Positions 25,325 to 45,385 of a DNA stretch of 64,000 nucleotides are shown piece by piece. The position numbers and the translations under genes were made by a program. Every line of letters begins with the position of its first letter. Positions within the stretch are counted from its first letter, which is position 1. The stretch covers positions 56,357,449 through 56,421,448 of the forward strand of contig JARCOQ010000005.1 in NCBI GenBank assembly GCA_029207755.1, read 5' to 3'. Source of the stretch: Chamaea fasciata. Lineage: Eukaryota > Chordata > Aves > Passeriformes > Sylviidae. The notes under the pieces were generated by a model, which was given only the letters and a program-made list of their open reading frames with translations, made no database searches and was not told the DNA's origin.

Positions 25325-27089
25325 GTTAAACCAATGAAAGGGATATTTATTTTTAATATTGAAACAAGCTGCAGTTCTTCCATCCAGGTAGTTCATGACA
25401 CAGGAGTCTGGGCCTGCTTGCCAAGACAAGCTGTGGACTCTGGCAGGACAGTGCTTCCACTTTCCTTCTGACTGATGGGAGCAGCATAGCCCTAACCCTA
25501 ATGAAAGATACTTGTCAGAACCTTCCATCATGCTTTGAAGTGATGTGGCAGAGCAATGCAGTTCACTATGCCTGACTGCATCCATGATGCAGCACAGCTG
25601 CAAGTGTGCACATTGCTGCAAGGATGATGGTACCATTTCTGACAAGGCACTTGAGTGATTATCCCTGTCTTTTTTTAACTCTGGGCTGAGGATCCAGCAG
25701 GCACCAGCGTTCTCCAGATAGAGATAAGTAACTGACTATACCTAGCATAGCATAAAAATGATTTTAAAATCTCCTCATAAATATTCTCCTAGTAGTAGTA
25801 TCTGTGGTGATGTGAGTCTGCATTTCTCCTATTTAAAAGTGAGACTGGCATCCTTCAACTATTGTGCACAATGGCCACATTGTATTTCTCAGTTTCACTT
25901 TATAGGATTAGGAGTAAAAGCTGAGGGGAAATCATTCCCAGCTTTGTGTCCGGGTCAGCGTATTTGCCTCTCTGGTGTCGGTGGTGAGGAGCTGCGGAGC
26001 TGTCCAGTGCTGAAGTGATTCAAGTGTTACATTAGTGCCACGGGTCATGTGCAACTGTTTGAAGTAAACCTCTTTACTGTTTTTGTACTTCATGGCATGG
26101 AATCAGGGCTCCAGAATGATCAAAGCCTCAGGCTTAAATTATCCTAATTGGGCAAAATCAGCAAAGCATGAGTTGAGGCTTAAAAGTTGCCACAGTGGCA
26201 ATATGCAGCTTACTCCATATGTCCTACTTCTTTGTTGGACCTCGAGAGTCTACATGTTCTTACCTCCTTTTGGAGTACAAGATTCGGAGTCATTTAAACA
26301 ACTAGGACTATTTCAGACTCTTTTTTTGCACTGGTATAATATGAATAATAAAATTGCAGGCTTGGCTTCTAGTAACAACTCTTGTGGGCAACATGTACAG
26401 TTTGAGCATCATAAGATCAGTCTAATTGGTTATGTCTTTTTGTGGATTTTGAATATTAGTAGTATATCTAGCTATGATTTTTTACTGTTTCAGTACATCT
26501 CTCTACCCCAGTACAAAATAAGCTTATAGCTGTGGTATTGGAGACATGTAGAAGCACTTGAAATTTTTATCAAATCACCATTTGATAAGCAGTTGGGTCT
26601 GGGACAGTATTTGTTTCACAATCACACAGTGCCGGGGTTCATTGGAACCTGGTCCAAGACTGAAGTTGCCAGTCATTGCCACAGCAGTGCTGGATTACAA
26701 TAAATGTCACCAAGTCCGTAGGAAATCTAAACAGAGAACTAAGGTTTTTTTTTTGCTCCCTCCTTTTCAAGACAACCTTAGTGTTCTTAAAAATCATGAT
26801 TTATATGTCAAGAGTACTTCATATTCTTCTTTAAAGTAAGTTATTGTCATGTGATTTCATAGTAAAATATTTATTCCATAGTTGAACATCTATAGAATAA
26901 CAGATGATTACTGTTATTTTTCATTCATTAATATAACTTGGTAATTTTTTCAATAGGAAAGATTTTTGCTGGAATGTGGGAAATAATTCCTGGAAATTTC
27001 TGCCATTCTGTACAATTCTAGACCACTTGCTCTCCTTTTGGAAAGATGTTTATTAAATCTCAGAAAAATATTAAAGCTCTGGAACTAGA
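25325..27089. other. Unique intronic sequence
   Basis: No repeat or gene recognised. The 148-codon plus-strand open frame at 26083-26529 has no recognisable family and no splicing context. A 12-bp telomere-like stretch at 25490-25501 is too short to matter. Confidence 0.4.
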
Positions 27090-27220
27090 TGAACTTGAAG
27101 ACAGGTTGAATGTGGCTTTGAGAAACCTGCTCCTAGTGAAAGGTGTCCCTGCCTGTGGCAAGGGGGTAAGAATTGGATGGTCTTTAAGGTCCTTTCCAAC
27201 CCAACCTATTCTATGATTGT
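27090..27220 (+). mobile_element. CR1 LINE 3'-end fragment, plus strand
   Basis: The sequence has the classic avian CR1 3' terminus in order: GACAGGTTGAATGTGGCTTTG, CCTAGTGAAAGGTGTCCCTGCC, TTGGATGGTCTTTAAGGTCC, TTCCAACCCAACC, then TATTCTATGATTG. Only the last 130 bp or so of the element is present, as usual for 5'-truncated CR1 copies. It has no coding capacity. Confidence 0.9.
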
Positions 27221-28344
27221 CTTTCCTAAGTAGCTTTTCTTTAGTCCATTATAAAGTATCAATATCCAGTCTAGCCTTTGGTGTGCTCCTGGCCAAGGGT
27301 TCTCTTTTGTGTGGATGAAGTCACATTGCTGCACATTTGAGAGCTGTTCACTTACTGATATTCCAGGACTGGGGTATTTTACTTGAACTGTGTCCCTGTA
27401 CTGAGAATGGTTCTCTGTGTATCCTGCATCTGCTGCGACTACATTCAGAAAAGCTGTTTAATCTTTAAAGTGTAAAATCTATCACATTTCCAAGTGAGTT
27501 ATACAAGCATATATGATAATGGTATCAATTCCAGAAACTGGGCTATTTTGTCTTTTATTTCTCACTCCTTTTAGAGCTCTTTGCTGCTAGCTCCTTTTCC
27601 TCTTGTTTTATGCCTGTTGCCCAGTTGTGTAGCTACAAGCATAAACTCTGTAATCCCTTCTGTTAAGCATCTAAACTTGGGTGTTATTTTCCCTAGGCAT
27701 GATCAGGGTGATCAGTTGCCTGAGGTGGACACGTGTCATCTTTAGCTGATTCCAGTAAAGTCATACAACAGACTCGGGTGTTCAGTTTGGGGTACTGACT
27801 GTGCTGCCAGGGAGTCTGGCCCTTGTGCACCCTTACTGTATTTTTGCTCCAGTATGAGATGGGCATTTTGCTTCTCCTTCCTAAGTCTCCTTGTCCTGGG
27901 AGTGTCTCCTGAATCTCAGCCTTGTGCCTGCCACCTTAATCTCTTGTTCCCTTTAAGGTAGGCTGTACTTAGAAATATTTTTGATGGAACTGATTTGCAT
28001 GTACAACTCGCTGAGCTTGTACTGCAGTCTCTTCCTGCTACTGCATTTGCCTCTTACCCTGGTAGGTGGAATCTCTGGGCAAGATAAGCTTGCAGCTGTA
28101 TCTCTTTACTATGATTTTTGTCACAATTGCTGTAATTAAACCTGATATAGCTGAACCCTAGGAGATAAGAATATTAAGTCAATGGCATATTTTCTTAAAG
28201 GTTTGGATGTTTTCCAATGAATGTGTTTTCTGTTAGGTTGGCATGTTGTCTTCATCCTTTGCATCAGAGTGGCTAATGATCCAGTGGAGGCATGTTTAGA
28301 ATCATCCTGGATCTTTTTCACCTCATCCTGTGCTCAATGAACTG

Positions 28345-28370
28345 AAGCCTCATGCTTCAAGCCTCATGCT
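28345..28370. repeat. 12-bp direct repeat, two copies
   Basis: AAGCCTCATGCT occurs at 28345-28356 and again at 28359-28370, giving a 14-bp period. A third CTCATGCT follows at 28379. It looks like minor local slippage. Confidence 0.6.
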
Positions 28371-29529
28371 GAAGAGAACTCATGCTCTTTTGGGAAGAGA
28401 ATAGTGTGTAAATTAATGCTGGGCAGCAATACTGTCTTTAATAAATAGTTTCAGATATTATAGAGAAATAGACTATGCAAGGTAGTTTTAGAGTAGTAAC
28501 TAAAATAGGAAGTGAAGCATTCATAGAATACAACACATATAATAACAGTTGGGTTTAGAATTAGTTGTACAGATAAAAATGTGTCCAGAAGCACACAGGA
28601 TGATGAATCATGGAGTTTTTAATGTCTAAAATCAAACATTGCTGTTCAAGACTTATCTTTATGTATTATACAAAATTAATTATATGAGCACAGGAGGTAC
28701 TAAACAGGATCAGTGAAAGTCTTTCAGGACACAGATTCTGTCCACTGTAATTGGACTGCATTTGTCCTGTTGGGTGTTTTTGGAGGCTACTGAGACACAA
28801 GCCTTTAATAAAGTTCAGACTAGGAGTATAGAGTTAAAAAGGTAAATCCTGAGCTGGCAGTGTCTGAATAAATGCCTGTTTCCATAGCCTTTTCTCTCTA
28901 AATGTGAATTTCACCAGTGTGGTGTTAAAGGGCTGTTCTGCACCTTTCAAATGGTGTTTGGAGGAGAGCTCTTCTTTGGTCCCATGTATGGTGATGGATC
29001 TTTTGGGATATGGTTGCCTCCTCCTCTGTCAGGATGAGGATCATAAAGCAGGTTCCTGAATTGTAAAGGACTGAATAACACTTCAGACTATAAACCCCAG
29101 TGGGATTTACCTGGCATTTCGAGCACAGGGATGGTGGGATGCATTGGGTGGTGACAAAGGTGTTGCTCAGATGTACAGTGCTCACCTTTCAGGCAATGCT
29201 TATTGCTGCCATCCATGGAGTTCTATTATCTAATGCTGCTCAGTGCACTTTGAATTGTGTCTTTCCTTCTATACATCTTTCTTGACAGGCAGCAGAAATA
29301 TTTAGTCCAGCTTGTCCTGGTCAGAAGATCTTACATTGCAGTGAGTGGGAGATCTTCATATTGTGACCCTCTGATTTGATTTGACATTTCAGATGGGAAG
29401 GTGCAAGAAGTGGTAGATGACATTTATTGAAAGACAAGAGGATGTTATAGGCAAGAGAACATCGTGTCACAATACCCTCCTAAAGCAAATTCCAATCTGC
29501 CCTCCAATTTACACTGGCCCAGCAGTAGA

Positions 29530-29552
29530 TGGGATGAGAAATTCTCATCCCA
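29530..29552. repeat. Near-perfect palindrome, 11-bp arms with a 1-nt centre
   Basis: TGGGATGAGAA, A, TTCTCATCCCA is a perfect inverted repeat of 11-bp arms around one base. It contains two inward-facing GGGATGAGAA half-sites. It could be a dimeric protein-binding site, but no specific factor is recognised. Confidence 0.75.
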
Positions 29553-31977
29553 CACCTTAATACAATCAAATATACACCAGCTCTGGGCCTAAGTTCGGGT
29601 CACTTGATTTTGTAACAGTCTAACTTTATTTGGCATGGAAAAAAAAATAGGTTCTTTTAGATCTATAGGGCTTTTCCTTACTCTATTCTGCTGCCCTGTT
29701 ACATAAGTAGGGCTGGCTTCTGCTGTTTATTTCTTCATTGAAGCACATCGTATGCATGTCTTAAGAGAAATATAATGAATCTTAGCTAAAGTGATTGGGT
29801 ACTAAATGTCTTTGAGACTTGACTAGAATAAGTTAGTTCCTTGTTCAAGATGATGCTGGCAACAGGTCATATCACTGCTAATTTTCCCATAGATGGCAGC
29901 TATTGGCATACTCTGGTCCTTGCAGATTTGTACTGGGAATAAGCAAAGGGAAGGTTGGGGCTGGAGAGAAGTCAGTCCCTTCTCAGAATCTGGTTTCTTC
30001 TAACCCCATGCAAGGGCATTTATCCTTCCAGTATTTTCATCTGCTGTGAGACATGTTGTTTGGTGCAGAGTGGCTGCAGCAATGTTGACATTCTAGCCCG
30101 AAGTTGTTGACTGAAGTACGTTTGAGAGCAGCAAGACCTTGATGCACCAGAAATGAGTTAGTGTAGCATTTGTGAAGAGGGGCTCAATGCCTAAGCCTTC
30201 GGTACACAAGGGCATATGATGGTATTGCAAAACTCATCACCGGATAAGTAAGGGCACAGTCCAGTCAATTGTAAAAATATTTTTTGATCACATCCACCAA
30301 CTTTTCCTATTTCAAATACTTCTTCAAGAATAATTTTCTTCTGGCAGAAGAAACCGCTTATGATTTCAGACAGCAGCAGAGAGATTAACAATATCTGTGG
30401 TTCATAGGCTTCAGAATGACCAAATTGTGCTTTTGCTCATCTTGGATTTCACAGTACAGTTGTCTGATCTTCTTACCACCGTTTTTATCTTCTTTTCCTT
30501 TTCGCACTAGTTGTCTTTCAGTTTGTTTGACTATTCAAGGACACCTTTTTAAATATCTACATAACATTCAATTTCTCAAGGCCTTTATTTGACTCAAGCC
30601 CTCATGTACAATAGTAAGTCCAGTTATAACAGTGCAGCAAACAGCCTTGCAAGGGAAGGGCGGTGAGCTGTGCAGTCTTTTGTCCCTCTGAATGTGTGCT
30701 CCTTTACAAAGGAAGATGGAGTATCTTTGCAATTTAGTGATGGTGGCTCACCAGTTAATGACTTGAACAAGGACAACCCAGGGAATGAATTTACAGGGAA
30801 AGAGCATGGCCAAACACAGAGCAGTTCCTCACTTTGGAGAGACATTGTACATACTGCCTGTATAATTTAATGGTCTCTACTCACCAGGAAAAAAAATCTC
30901 AATGTTTATTTCAAGGTAGTTTTAGTAGCTTTTGTCCGTCAGACTGCGTGATCTAAGTAGTTATGCAGTTGGTAGAGTTTGAGGCAAGAGACATTATGTA
31001 CTTGTAGGAAGAAACTCTGCTCACTTAGGGATGATCTCATCTGTTAGCTTTACTCCGCATGTACATTTAATAACTGCAGGGGATCCTTGTCTTGGAAATA
31101 CTTTCTTATGTATGAAGTGATGTCTTGAAAATTTCTTTATTCCTACTGCAGTACCCTATTTTTTTTCTTGAAGTAACTAGAATAGGGACAGCATAAAAAA
31201 GATTAATGGGTTTTAGAGAATCTAGAATATAAGGATGTATTTAAGAATGGAGTCTTTCTACCAAAGACAGAATATGTCCAAAGTCTTCTGTTTGCAGAGT
31301 TTTAAAGTCTCAATAGAGTCCTTGATGGATGGAGATAGTCTGTCCCATCAGCCCAGGATGAGGAGAAAACAGTTTATGGGATTAGCAGGGTGTCTTCTTC
31401 CTGGTCTATCCGTGCTGGAATCTGCTCATGGGGAAAAAGCCCAGCCTGGTTGCAAAGCTGATGCTGGATTTTTTTCCTCGCTTATTTCTTTGATAGGCTA
31501 GTTGCCTGCTGGTATTTCTGCTTTTGGTACTGAGATAATTTCAAATATGGTGGTTTCTTCTAGTTACGTTTAATTTAAAATGTGCAAAACTGGATCTATG
31601 CTAACAGGGGTGTACTTTCCAAATTCAAGGCAAGATAATTCACCTTTTGTACATAGCATGTGAGTTAGAAAAATGCCTCTTGATTTCAGCTTATAAGCAA
31701 AATGTTTTTTTACTATAAGGGGAAAACTGTCTCCTTAGTTTAATTCTACAAATCCCTACCGTATGACTCCTGCCACAAACTTTATTCTTCCTTCTTTCTC
31801 TTCACCTTAACTGATCATGTTCCAGTTCAAGTTGTGAAACTATGCCTGTGACCCCTGTGCTTAGTTGCAGGACAAAGCCTGCATGAGGATGGTATCATAA
31901 AGGTGTTGCATAGCTCATAGAAGTCCTTTTGTTTAGGGGATTTTTTTTTTTAAGGAGACTGCTGTAGTGCTGAGTGT

Positions 31978-32001
31978 AAGATCCCCTGTAAGTGGGATCT
32001 T
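31978..32001. repeat. Inverted repeat, 8-bp arms, 8-nt loop
   Basis: AAGATCCC, CTGTAAGT, GGGATCTT forms a small hairpin-capable repeat. No repeat family or function is apparent. Confidence 0.6.
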
Positions 32002-35000
32002 CTGAGAGATTTGTCTGTGTTAGGTCTCAGCCTTATTTCCTCAATGTTGCATGCAAGCATCTGAATGATTCTGTCATGTTGTGATTTCTGCTGTTTAAAC
32101 ATGAGGTTGAAGTGCTACAAGAAAGCTAAATGCTTTCTCCAGCTCAGCTGTTTGTGGTGCTTGCTGTAAACTAACAGGGGATACAGAGAAGAGCTTATGT
32201 TCCTCTTACGTTCCTTTAAGAAGAGGACTAAATGTGTCTTGAAAGTCACATTTACATTGCAAAGCAGCATGTGAAATAGCGTCCCAAGGTAGAGAGATAG
32301 GCACCCTTAGACTTCACTGCATGTGATCAGACACTCGGCAGATTAAGTGATGTCAGTGGATCCACCCTTATTTTCTCCTTGGCAATCTGGGACCCTGCTT
32401 CTTAGACATCCCTTTGAAATAGGTTTTGAAACTGGTTCATGAAACACCAAGCTTCTTGGGAGCACCTTACTATGAGAATCATGGGGTGTACATTGATTTA
32501 GAAGAAACCTGACTATGGAATAGCATTAGCTGTGCTTTTTCTTTGCCTTGGCAGCAGTGCTGAGATATTGCTTTGTTCCATGAGCTATTGGGTCATCAGT
32601 GAGTTTTTACTGGTAATTGCTGTCTCACTGACTTTTTATTGATCATTTAATTTCTGCCTCCAAACATGTAGGAGCAAATATTTTTCAGCCCTTTTAACCT
32701 CCTTAACTTTTCATTTGTGCTCTGCTTCCCTTTCCCCTGTGGCCAGCCCAAAGCAAATAGGTGGACAAAAAGATTAATAGAAGCAAGGAGAAGCCTTCCT
32801 CTTCTCAAGTGCCCTGTGGCTTGGAGACTGTTATTAATAGCTGAAGTAAAAAAGTGTTTCATAACCCTCTTCTTGCTCCTGCTTCCTTGCCAGCCCCCTT
32901 TCCTTGGTCCCTGGAGAGAAAGTGTGAGCTCATCACTTTCCAATGCAAATTCAGCTTTTGGTCTCATACTTGGATTCTTTTCTTATCATGGGTGGAATAT
33001 TTATCTTCTGCCAGCTGGTGGCTTTAAGCAAGCTGCTATTTGCTGGGCTATCCAGAGAGCATGTGAGGAACAGGCCTGGAAAAAGCTGCTCAAGCGCTTT
33101 ATTTTTTCTCTGAAAATGTTGCTGTCTGCTCAGTATGTGTGCACATGTCGTCTGCACCTCTGTCTTTGCTCACACAGTGGTTGAAAAGAAAAATTAGATA
33201 TTTTGGTGTGGAAACAGAAATTGAAATGTAGGTGTAACAGTCTGAAATATGTGGAAGTTGCTCTGTGAAATCTGGTCATATAAAGCCTATACCCAACAAA
33301 GCTGTTATCCATTATCTTTAGGGATGACTTCTTTTTCATGTGTGTGTTGTATCTGATTTTTCTATATCTCTAGAGATCTAGAGGGTCATTACTGGAAGGG
33401 AGCTGGCAGGTTTTCATCCCAGACAACTTGGAAAGAATGGAAATGGCACGCTATTGTCTATTACCTCATTTCTGTATGGATAGCACAGTATGTTGGATCC
33501 TTTCAACCATCCTCCTGCTAAGTTTTTACAAGGCTACTTTGCCAGCTGAGCATTGCCTAACAAATTTCACTAAACTAGAGGCTCTGAGAGAGTCTTTATT
33601 TGGAAGTTAAGTGAGATGGGCTTTGAAGAAAAATGGGAGGAAAAAGAAGCATCATGGTTCTTCTTCTCACTCTGAAAAAAAGTTTGCTCGCTTTCCTAAT
33701 GAAAATCTTTAAGCTGTGCTTTCTGTTAATGCATTTGCTGGGTATGTGCCATTCTGTGGACAAAATATTTATTTTCTGTCTCATCCTTTCAGTGGTTGTC
33801 AACTCAGTGGATACAGGCAAGCTTTCCCTTCAGGTAAAACAGAGGATGCTGCAATCTTCTGAGTATGTTTTCCTGAAGTTCTGTGTTCATTGCACTTTTG
33901 GTGGCCAGTAAAGACATCTACATGTAAAAAGCAAGTCTAAATAAGATTGCATATTGAAATATCCATTTGCAACTGGCAGCCTAACAGGCTGCACTGCAGA
34001 CTTTCTGCATTTTACCCCACAGGGAGTCTGTAGGTGCGTGATGTGCTTGTAAGTACATTTATAGTTACACCTAAATACAGTTAGGAAATTGTTGTTTATT
34101 TTCATGTAGAAAATTGTTTCTGAAGAAAAAAGTATGCAAGGGAACAGAACCACTTGTGAAACTTAATCTAATGCTGCTGGTGGCTTCAGCTGAAAAAAAC
34201 CCTATGAAATTTAGAAAAATGTTGTAGAATTTTCAAAGTGTGTTTTTCAGACTTTCAATTGAAATACAGCTTATGAGTTATTCTTGAGAGGCACCAAAAT
34301 AAGTTACAGATTAATACACTTTTGCAGCTGTACAAAACTTTCCTGGTGACTTGAAATTTTGTTTATTTTTCTTTCCTGGTGGGGTTGAATTTAAAAGAAA
34401 GTTTGTGCTTAAAACCTAGTGCTCACTTTGTGTTTTCAAGGAGGGGATGTTACTTCAAACTGGCTCTGCTCTTGTACCTTTAGTTGAATTTCCGTTCGCA
34501 CATCTTCTGATTTAGTTTTATTTATGAAGAATGAGCATCATGTCACATTACATTGTGTTCTGAACCAAAGTACAGCAACTGGACATGATCAGGTGGTCAT
34601 TTTCAAAAGTGCACTCCTGATCCATGTCACATGTTCCTGTAGACACGTTCATTGTCTCTCCCAATATGTGACCCTTGGGTCTGTCTGCAAATGGGAAAGG
34701 GCACAGATCCCTCTCTGATTTTACTCAGATATCTGAAAGATGAGTAGAACCTGACTGTGCACCTCTATCCACTTGCAGGGGAGGCAGCTAGAGGCTAGCA
34801 ACTGCGTCTTAAACCCAACAGACAGAAACTCCAGCTCATCAACTGAAGGGATGCATCAGCCCAATTTCCTGGCAGCTCACAGCAAGCAGCAATGAGCACC
34901 AGGAGTTATTTCACTATATCTAGGACAAGTTGCAATGAGCCCTACTGGCAGATCAAGCTGAACATCAGTGCAGGAGGATGCCAGGCAAGTTAGGAAGAAA

Positions 35001-35214
35001 CATCTCTTGTTCTAGTAGTTTGGCCCATGCTGCAACTGAAAATCTATGTTGAGCTCCATTAATTAGAACATTGGCTTCTATTTATGCATATAAGTTAATG
35101 AATATTCACCAAACATGTTGATTAAGGTGGTGCCTCTTGCATATTCTTCCTAGATTTTTAGCCCTTTACTCTGGGCTATTCTATTATTCAAAATATTCAG
35201 ATGGCACCAGTGGA

Positions 35215-35410
35215 ATTTTTGATTTGGTATTAGGGGTGGTCAGATGTTGGAATAGGTGATCAAGGATGTGCACCTTCATTCTTAGAGGTATTTAAATCTT
35301 GATTGGACAAGGTCCTGAGCAACATAAACTGTCTTTGTGTCTGATTTTAGCTTTGAAGTTGTGCCTCTTTTGAACAGGGCATTGGTCATCTAGAGAACCA
35401 TTTTAACATA
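35215..35410 (+). mobile_element. Old CR1 LINE 3'-end fragment, plus strand
   Basis: Diverged CR1 phrases appear in the right order: TTCTTAGAGGTATTTAAATC, TTGATTGGACAAGGTCCTGA, GAGCAACATAAACTG, then TGCCTCTTTTGAACAGGGCA and TTGGTCATCTAGAGAACC. These correspond to the CR1 blocks with 'ggacaaggtcctgagcaacct', 'ctttgagcaggg' and 'ggactagatgatctccagag'. It is clearly older than the copy at 27.1 kb and is non-coding. Confidence 0.7.
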
Positions 35411-35630
35411 AGTAATTCTACAGTTAATGCGGAAGAATAGTGTTCCTGCATATTGGTATTAATCTCTTTATAGATCTGGAAAAAAAATGTAACCAGTACT
35501 TTCATGGTTGTAACTAGTAGAAGTAACAAAAAAATCCTGTTAAAGGTGTTGCAATATTTTCTAATAAGTATCTGATTTCATTAAAAAAGTCATCCTGAGT
35601 TCATTATCTAGTCAGCATATCTGATGGCAT

Positions 35631-35663
35631 GATTGCAATCAGATTGCAGTCTGATTGCAGTTA
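35631..35663. repeat. 11-bp tandem repeat, three copies
   Basis: GATTGCAATCA, GATTGCAGTCT and GATTGCAGTTA follow one another at 35631, 35642 and 35653. The shared core is GATTGCA. The period is close to one helical turn. GATTGCAAT resembles half of a C/EBP-type site, but this is only a resemblance. Confidence 0.6.
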
Positions 35664-43489
<7,826 letters not shown>

Positions 43490-44530
43490 GGGAGAAAAAG
43501 GCAAAAGCAGGCTCAACTTAGAAGCAAAACCAGATAGATTTTATTAATATACACTAAGAGAAGAAAATAAGAAAAGAAAAAAAAACCAACACAGGTCAGT
43601 ACCACTTATAAAACAGTTTTTTTGTCTAGTCATTGAGAGAGAGAAGCCACTCCTGTGGTTTGGTAACTTTCACACAAAAGCCCACCCAGAAGAATCTGCA
43701 TTTGTGGAACTTCCCGTATCACATAGCTTTTCCCATGACTTACCTATGGGCCATGGACTTCACAAAATTGGGGTGGAACCTTTTAAAAATGAGCTGTTTC
43801 AAAAAAAACAAAGGATCTTTTTCAACTCAGGGAACAGAGATGGTCTTCTCACTTCTTCACTGGCAGAGGGCTTCTTCTCACTTCTCTCTGTTCAACCTCT
43901 CATGAGGGCACAAAAAAGTGTTCACTCAGTTTATTACAGCTACCTTTGCTCAAATCCACAAATCATCTCCCCAATTTATTTTGTCCACGATTTAAAAGAT
44001 AATCCTGTTACCAAAATCCATCGGAGATTTTCAGCCTAGAACCAAGGCAGCTCGTCATCTCTACCACTTAAAAATCACTCTTCTTTCACTGGCCTTGAGA
44101 TCTTCACATTGTCCCTTTACATGTCTCCAATTTGGCCTTTTCTTTCATCTCCGAGAAGGGTTAGAGTTTTAAGGTCTCAATCTGTGTCAGGACAGAGTTA
44201 AAGCTTGCCCAGGTCTGTGGTGGTCAGGTGATCTCTGCCAGGGCAGCTGCAAATGTTTCAAAGCCATGCTGGTTGGGAGGGAGGCTGATGGATACCTTGT
44301 CTTCCACCCCTGGATCTGATGGTGCCAGCTGCTCGCAGCTGCTCTGTAAGACCCAGCGTAGAGTGGGAGAGGGAGAGATCCTACTAGAGGGCCTAAGCCG
44401 GGCTCTCCTCAGCCAACCCACGTGTTACCTGCTCGCCAGACAGGAGGGAGATAGGAAGTCTCCAACCCACCTTCTGCTTTTATATGGGTATTACTAAAAA
44501 TCGCCTCCTGTTTTCTGAATGGGCAGAACT
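43490..44530 (-). mobile_element. Older minus-strand LTR-like element, left part of a nested pair
   Basis: Read on the minus strand, this block has a TATA-like CATATAAAAG (plus-strand 44478-44486) preceded by U3-like sequence that resumes beyond the younger LTR. It also has an AATAAA-type signal near its far end (plus-strand GATTTTATTAATATAC at about 43536-43551). That end resembles the GCTTTATTAATATGCAT motif of the LTR at 50.84 kb. Boundaries and the family are uncertain, and the TATA-to-poly(A) distance of about 940 bp is long for one LTR. Part may therefore be internal or unrelated sequence. No retroviral coding domain was recognised. Confidence 0.4.
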
Positions 44531-45209
44531 TGTCCTAGGGTGGTGTTACGATGCCTGTATCCCCAGTTGTCTGTTCTGTGTGTGCTGTATGTTGTGTTCT
44601 GCACCTTTAAGACTGTTTCTGAGAGTGAAGCCAGGAAAGAAGAAGCACGCGGTTTGTTTTGAAAAAACAGCCTTCACTCCTCCGCATTTTTTTCTTCTCT
44701 TCCTCGGGACGGTGTGTTTGTCGGATGCACGGACAGTGGCCAGAGAGAGGTTTTTTTTTCCTTTTAGTTAGTCTAGCTAGCTGAGGCAAAGAAGCTTCCT
44801 GGACTGCTTTTTTCCTTTTTCTTGGGACTGTTTAAATCTGCTCTGGACTGAAAAACCCAGAGGGGCACCAGGATCTTGCGCCCACGGCCCACTGGGCCTG
44901 GACCTCGGCATTTTCCAGCCCCGAAAGGACTGGGACTGATAAGAGACTGAGGGAGCTGAGCTAACTCCTGGCAAGGACTCTCAGTTTTGCCATCTCTCTT
45001 TGGGGCAACAAGAAGTTTTATTGTTTCATATTATTCATTTCTTTTGCTTGTGGGCAGTTGGTTTGTTAAATAAATAGTTTTTTCTGCTTTTCTCGAAGTT
45101 CTTTTTCCCGGACTGGCGGGGGTGGAGGGGGGGAGGGAGCTGTTTGGGTTTGCTCTCCAGAGGAACCCCATTCAGAGGTTTCCTCCCAAATTTGCCCTAA
45201 ACCAAGACA
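44531..45209 (+). mobile_element. Solo LTR of an ERVL-type endogenous retrovirus, plus strand
   Basis: The 679-bp segment begins TGTCCTAGGG and ends AACCAAGACA, so it has TG...CA termini with a TGTC/GACA inverted end. It is flanked by a 5-bp target duplication, GAACT, at 44526-44530 and 45210-45214, the size expected for ERVL. AATAAA lies at 45069-45074. The downstream part (AGTTTTTTCTGCTTTTCTC, then CCAGAGGAACCCCATTCAGA, then CCCAAATTTGCCCTAAACCA) matches, from memory, a very common songbird ERVL LTR. There is no internal sequence, so it is a solo LTR. It lies in the host gene's sense orientation. Confidence 0.85.
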
Positions 45210-45214
45210 GAACT

Positions 45215-45385
45215 GCATGTGAAATCCAAAACCTGCCCCCCTCCATAGGGTCCCTGTCCTTTCTATAGGATCCAAGGCCCTAGCAGAGAGATACTGTTTC
45301 AACCCATGAAGCTTCACCCTGCTCCATGCCTCTGGACTAGTTTCATCCAGGACACAGCTACTATATTTCAGCACTGGTCAATCTG
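45215..45385 (-). mobile_element. Continuation of the older minus-strand LTR-like element, right part
   Basis: If the ERVL LTR and one GAACT copy are removed conceptually, the sequence left of 44531 joins this segment. Read on the minus strand, it then leads from a TG-starting end near 45375-45385 through ATTTCACATGCAG into the TATA box at about 44480. That spacing fits a U3 region. The outer boundary and target duplication were not found, so the assignment rests on arrangement rather than on a family match. Confidence 0.35.

Larger units (their letters stand above)
27221..35214. other. Unique intronic sequence, about 8 kb
   Basis: No gene or interspersed repeat recognised. Three small structures are listed separately: a 12-bp direct repeat near 28345, a palindrome at 29530 and an inverted repeat at 31978. 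The 155-codon plus-strand frame at 32717-33184 is unrecognised. Confidence 0.4.

Noticed and set aside
25490..25501. Telomere-like CCCTAACCCTAA
   Set aside because: Two units only; far too short to be an interstitial telomeric array.
26083..26529. 148-codon open frame on the plus strand
   Set aside because: No family resemblance, no promoter or splice evidence; within chance expectation for 64 kb read in six frames.
32717..33184. 155-codon open frame on the plus strand
   Set aside because: No recognisable domain; apparent hydrophobic stretches come from T-rich sequence.
34700..35010. Considered as a repeat because of its higher complexity
   Set aside because: No match to CR1, LTR or SINE blocks was recognised and no terminal structure is visible.
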